From Aurantibacillus circumpalustris (GTDB lineage: Bacteria; Bacteroidota; Bacteroidia; B-17B0; Aurantibacillaceae): a stretch of DNA of 64,000 nt. The translations under genes and the position numbers were made by a program. Below, piece after piece: positions 62,157 to 64,000 of the stretch. Positions within the stretch are counted from its first letter, which is position 1, and every line of letters starts with the position of its first letter. Location: the NCBI RefSeq assembly GCF_029625215.1, contig NZ_CP121197.1:1798001-1862000 (forward strand), written 5' to 3'. The notes under the pieces are model-generated. The model saw only the letters and a list, made by a program, of their open reading frames with translations. It was not told where the DNA came from and ran no database searches.

Positions 62157-63026
62157 TTAGGGGCTTTGCCTGTATTTTAAAGGCGCTATTTTAAAACGTA
62201 TTTTAAAGCTCCGGCTGAAATGTGACAGGTCTTCAAAGCCGCTTTCAAAGGCTACCTGAGTTATACTTAAATCTGAGTGAGTTAATAATGAAGCCGCTCT
62301 TTGCAGCCTTGATTCCAACAACCATTTTCCTGGCGTGGTTCCAAACATCTTTTCAAAAGTGCGTTTAAAGGAAGACAAGCTCTTAGAACACAGGTTTGCA
62401 TAATCCTCAAGGCCCAGATTATACATATAGTTGGACGTCATTATTTCCCGGAATTTTAATTCGTCGTTTCCTCCTTCTGAAATAAGATGTCTGAGAATGG
62501 CATGGTTATCTTTGTTCTGAGCCAATACATGCATAAATTCACGAAACTTAATTTCGAGCAAGGAAGAGGACGGAGACATATCTGCTAAAAAATAACTTAG
62601 TATGGATTGAAAATAGTTCTTTATCCAGGGGTCATCTTTAATTTCATACAAAATAACAGGCTTGTTTTCCTTTTCTAAGCTCGGGCTTAGCTTGGAGTAA
62701 TCCATTTGTAATAAATTTTTAAACTCATCTTTAACAAAGAAAAGAAGAAGGCAGAATTTCTCTTTGTAGTATTGATGTATTATGTGGGCTCCTTTTTTAA
62801 TATAGAATGTCTGTCCCGCACTAGCTATTGTTGTTCCATGTTCTGTCTGCCATTTTTTTTCCCCGCTGATGACGTGTACGATATAATCATGCTGCGTCCA
62901 CACAGGTAAAACGTCAATGTTAATAGGACAGTCGTACTGAACAAACTCCAGATTGTTTAATAATAACTTCTTAAAAGAAGAATTACTGATTATGAAATCG
63001 TGAAAATTAATCATCTGTATGAACAT
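62157..63026 (-). CDS. AraC-family transcriptional regulator
   Basis: This 289-residue protein has an N-terminal cupin-like sensor domain (about 35-150) and a C-terminal AraC DNA-binding domain (about 190-289). The two helix-turn-helix parts are LEDYANLCSKSLSSFKRTFE, then KMFGTTPGKWLLESRLQRAA, and LSITQVAFESGFEDLSHFSR, then SFKIRFKIAPLKYR. ATG at 63014 (MINFHDFI) is an alternative start. The gene is the first of a minus-strand run with the YeeE/YedE pair and methyltransferase, so it may respond to a sulfur or related metabolite; that is inference. Confidence 0.88.
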   Translation of the reverse strand: MFIQMINFHDFIISNSSFKKLLLNNLEFVQYDCPINIDVLPVWTQHDYIVHVISGEKKWQTEHGTTIASAGQTFYIKKGAHIIHQYYKEKFCLLLFFVKDEFKNLLQMDYSKLSPSLEKENKPVILYEIKDDPWIKNYFQSILSYFLADMSPSSSLLEIKFREFMHVLAQNKDNHAILRHLISEGGNDELKFREIMTSNYMYNLGLEDYANLCSKSLSSFKRTFEKMFGTTPGKWLLESRLQRAASLLTHSDLSITQVAFESGFEDLSHFSRSFKIRFKIAPLKYRQSP

Positions 63027-63132
63027 CAATATTAATAAATTCCTGCGCCCAACTCTCAGCTGCTTTTCCCATAATATGAAAAATTAACTTTCGTATTTGT
63101 CATCAAATCGATAAAGCCTATTCAAGTTGTAT

Positions 63133-63140
63133 TATATTTG
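63133..63140 (+). promoter_or_regulatory. Bacteroidota -7 box TATATTTG before the final gene
   Basis: TATATTTG (63133-63140) fits TAnnTTTG, 43 bp before the GTG at 63184. No TTG is seen at the usual -33 spacing. The intergenic region 63027-63183 holds no other feature. Confidence 0.4.
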
Positions 63141-63183
63141 CGCCCCTTTTAGAATAACAGGAATATTAAAAATACCAAAAAAC

Positions 63184-64000
63184 GTGGAAAACATACAAAC
63201 TCTGGGAAGTCAAAATTCTGCCGGTATAAGTAAAATAACCTCAGCAGTCAAAAATATCATTGGTGAGTTTCATCACTCAGACGATTCGGAGGATGCGAAA
63301 CTTAAAAAGTCGACACTTCTTTTCATGTCATTCCTGTTTGCTATTACGGGAATGATATGGGGCGTGGTCTATTTTTTTAATGGAATTTATGGCCCGGCAA
63401 CGATACCTTTTTTTTATGGAATCCTATCACTGGCGAGTGCGTATGTTTTTATTATGACCAAGCGTTATAATTTTTTTCGTTTCAGTCAGATCTTCCTAAT
63501 TCTTATTCTCCCACTGTGCTTACAAATTACTCTTGGGGGCTTCGTTGCATCTGGTTCGGTGATTCTTTGGGCAATTCTCTCGCCCATCGGAGCTCTGGTA
63601 TTTTATGAGGTAAAGCATTCGTTGATTTGGTTTGTAGTCTATTTGACAATCGTAATCTTTGCTTTTGAAATAAACAGCGTCGCCGAAAAAACATTCGAAG
63701 CTAATATTTCAGAAAGCTTTACCGACGTTTTTATTTTCCAGAACATTATCGGAATCTCTGTATTGATCTATGTTCTGCTTTATTATTTTGTGAGTAAACA
63801 AGCTGAGCTGAAGAAAGTTATTTCGACAAGGAATTTAGAAATTACGCAATCTATAGCCTACGCCAGGCGAATTCAGGAAGCCAAGCTGCCTAAGAAAGAA
63901 GAAATTTATCGTTCTTTACCCAATTGTTTTGTTCTTTACAAACCTAAAGCCGTTGTAAGTGGTGATTTTTATTTCTTTCACAAAACGGAACACTCCGTTT
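63184..64000 (+). CDS. SpoIIE/PP2C-type phosphatase with membrane sensor domain, 3' end outside window
   Basis: From GTG at 63184 the frame is open to the window end (about 272 residues). The N-terminus is polar (VENIQTLGSQNSAG), followed by about six membrane helices (about 40-215: STLLFMSFLFAITGMIWGVV, IPFFYGILSLASAYVFIM, FRFSQIFLILILPLCLQI). Then come the signature EITQSIAYARRIQEAKLP and the beginning of the phosphatase domain, VLYKPKAVVSGDFYFF. It parallels the YfiR/phosphatase at 42902 but has a membrane sensor in place of YfiR. The real gene continues past the window end. The GTG start is the best in-frame candidate seen, with no ATG near it. Confidence 0.82.
   Translation, partial: MENIQTLGSQNSAGISKITSAVKNIIGEFHHSDDSEDAKLKKSTLLFMSFLFAITGMIWGVVYFFNGIYGPATIPFFYGILSLASAYVFIMTKRYNFFRFSQIFLILILPLCLQITLGGFVASGSVILWAILSPIGALVFYEVKHSLIWFVVYLTIVIFAFEINSVAEKTFEANISESFTDVFIFQNIIGISVLIYVLLYYFVSKQAELKKVISTRNLEITQSIAYARRIQEAKLPKKEEIYRSLPNCFVLYKPKAVVSGDFYFFHKTEHSV

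Overview
The window looks like chromosomal DNA of a free-living member of the Bacteroidota, probably Flavobacteriia or a near relative. The base composition is AT-rich. Eight secreted proteins end in the C-terminal sorting domain of the type IX secretion system (T9SS). Several genes have the Bacteroidota promoter box TAnnTTTG. Domain families typical of the phylum are present: SBBP repeats, FN3 plus FISUMP, GldM-like domains, YfiR/SpoIIE phosphatases, and the neighbouring DUF6427 and DUF6341 genes. No tRNA, rRNA, insertion sequence or CRISPR array was recognised. All assignments come from reading the sequence; no database search was run.

Layout. 0-6.1 kb: a truncated secreted HExxH protein, then two sensor systems, a TPR/LytS-type kinase with a LytTR regulator and a NarL-type kinase with a LuxR-type regulator whose phosphoacceptor Asp is Glu. 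6.2-24.6 kb: large T9SS surface proteins, including a 2044-residue metzincin-like protein with 19 Ig-like repeats and a protein whose N-terminus resembles the glycine-rich ligand-binding region of animal ALK/LTK receptors. These are interspersed with housekeeping genes (gltX, an alkyltransferase-like protein, a YbdL-type aminotransferase). 24.7-33.9 kb: a GT39-type glycosyltransferase, hsp20 with a candidate sigma-54 promoter and strong Shine-Dalgarno site, a thioredoxin-like protein translationally coupled to a SRPBCC protein, and a lipoprotein/cytochrome c/Ig-lipoprotein/YceI operon. That operon is divergent from an OmpR-type two-component system, with four GTTA repeats exactly 11 bp apart in the shared upstream region.

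34-46 kb holds the most unusual locus: a tandem TIR-like protein, a STAND NTPase fused through one membrane segment to GldM-like periplasmic domains and a TonB C-terminal domain, and a YfiR/SpoIIE phosphatase. I infer that this is one signalling or defence-like system linking a cytoplasmic NTPase switch to the cell envelope. Just upstream lies a broken FN3-FISUMP lipoprotein gene.

46-64 kb: an aspartyl protease with a PDZ-like tail, a DMT transporter, an SBBP/T9SS protein, a PaiB-like gene flanked by direct repeats in a cassette-like arrangement, an S9 peptidase, a stretch of intact and decayed T9SS genes (one frameshift and two sorting-domain relics), an AraC-YeeE/YedE pair-methyltransferase-monooxygenase cluster, and a second SpoIIE-type phosphatase running off the window end.
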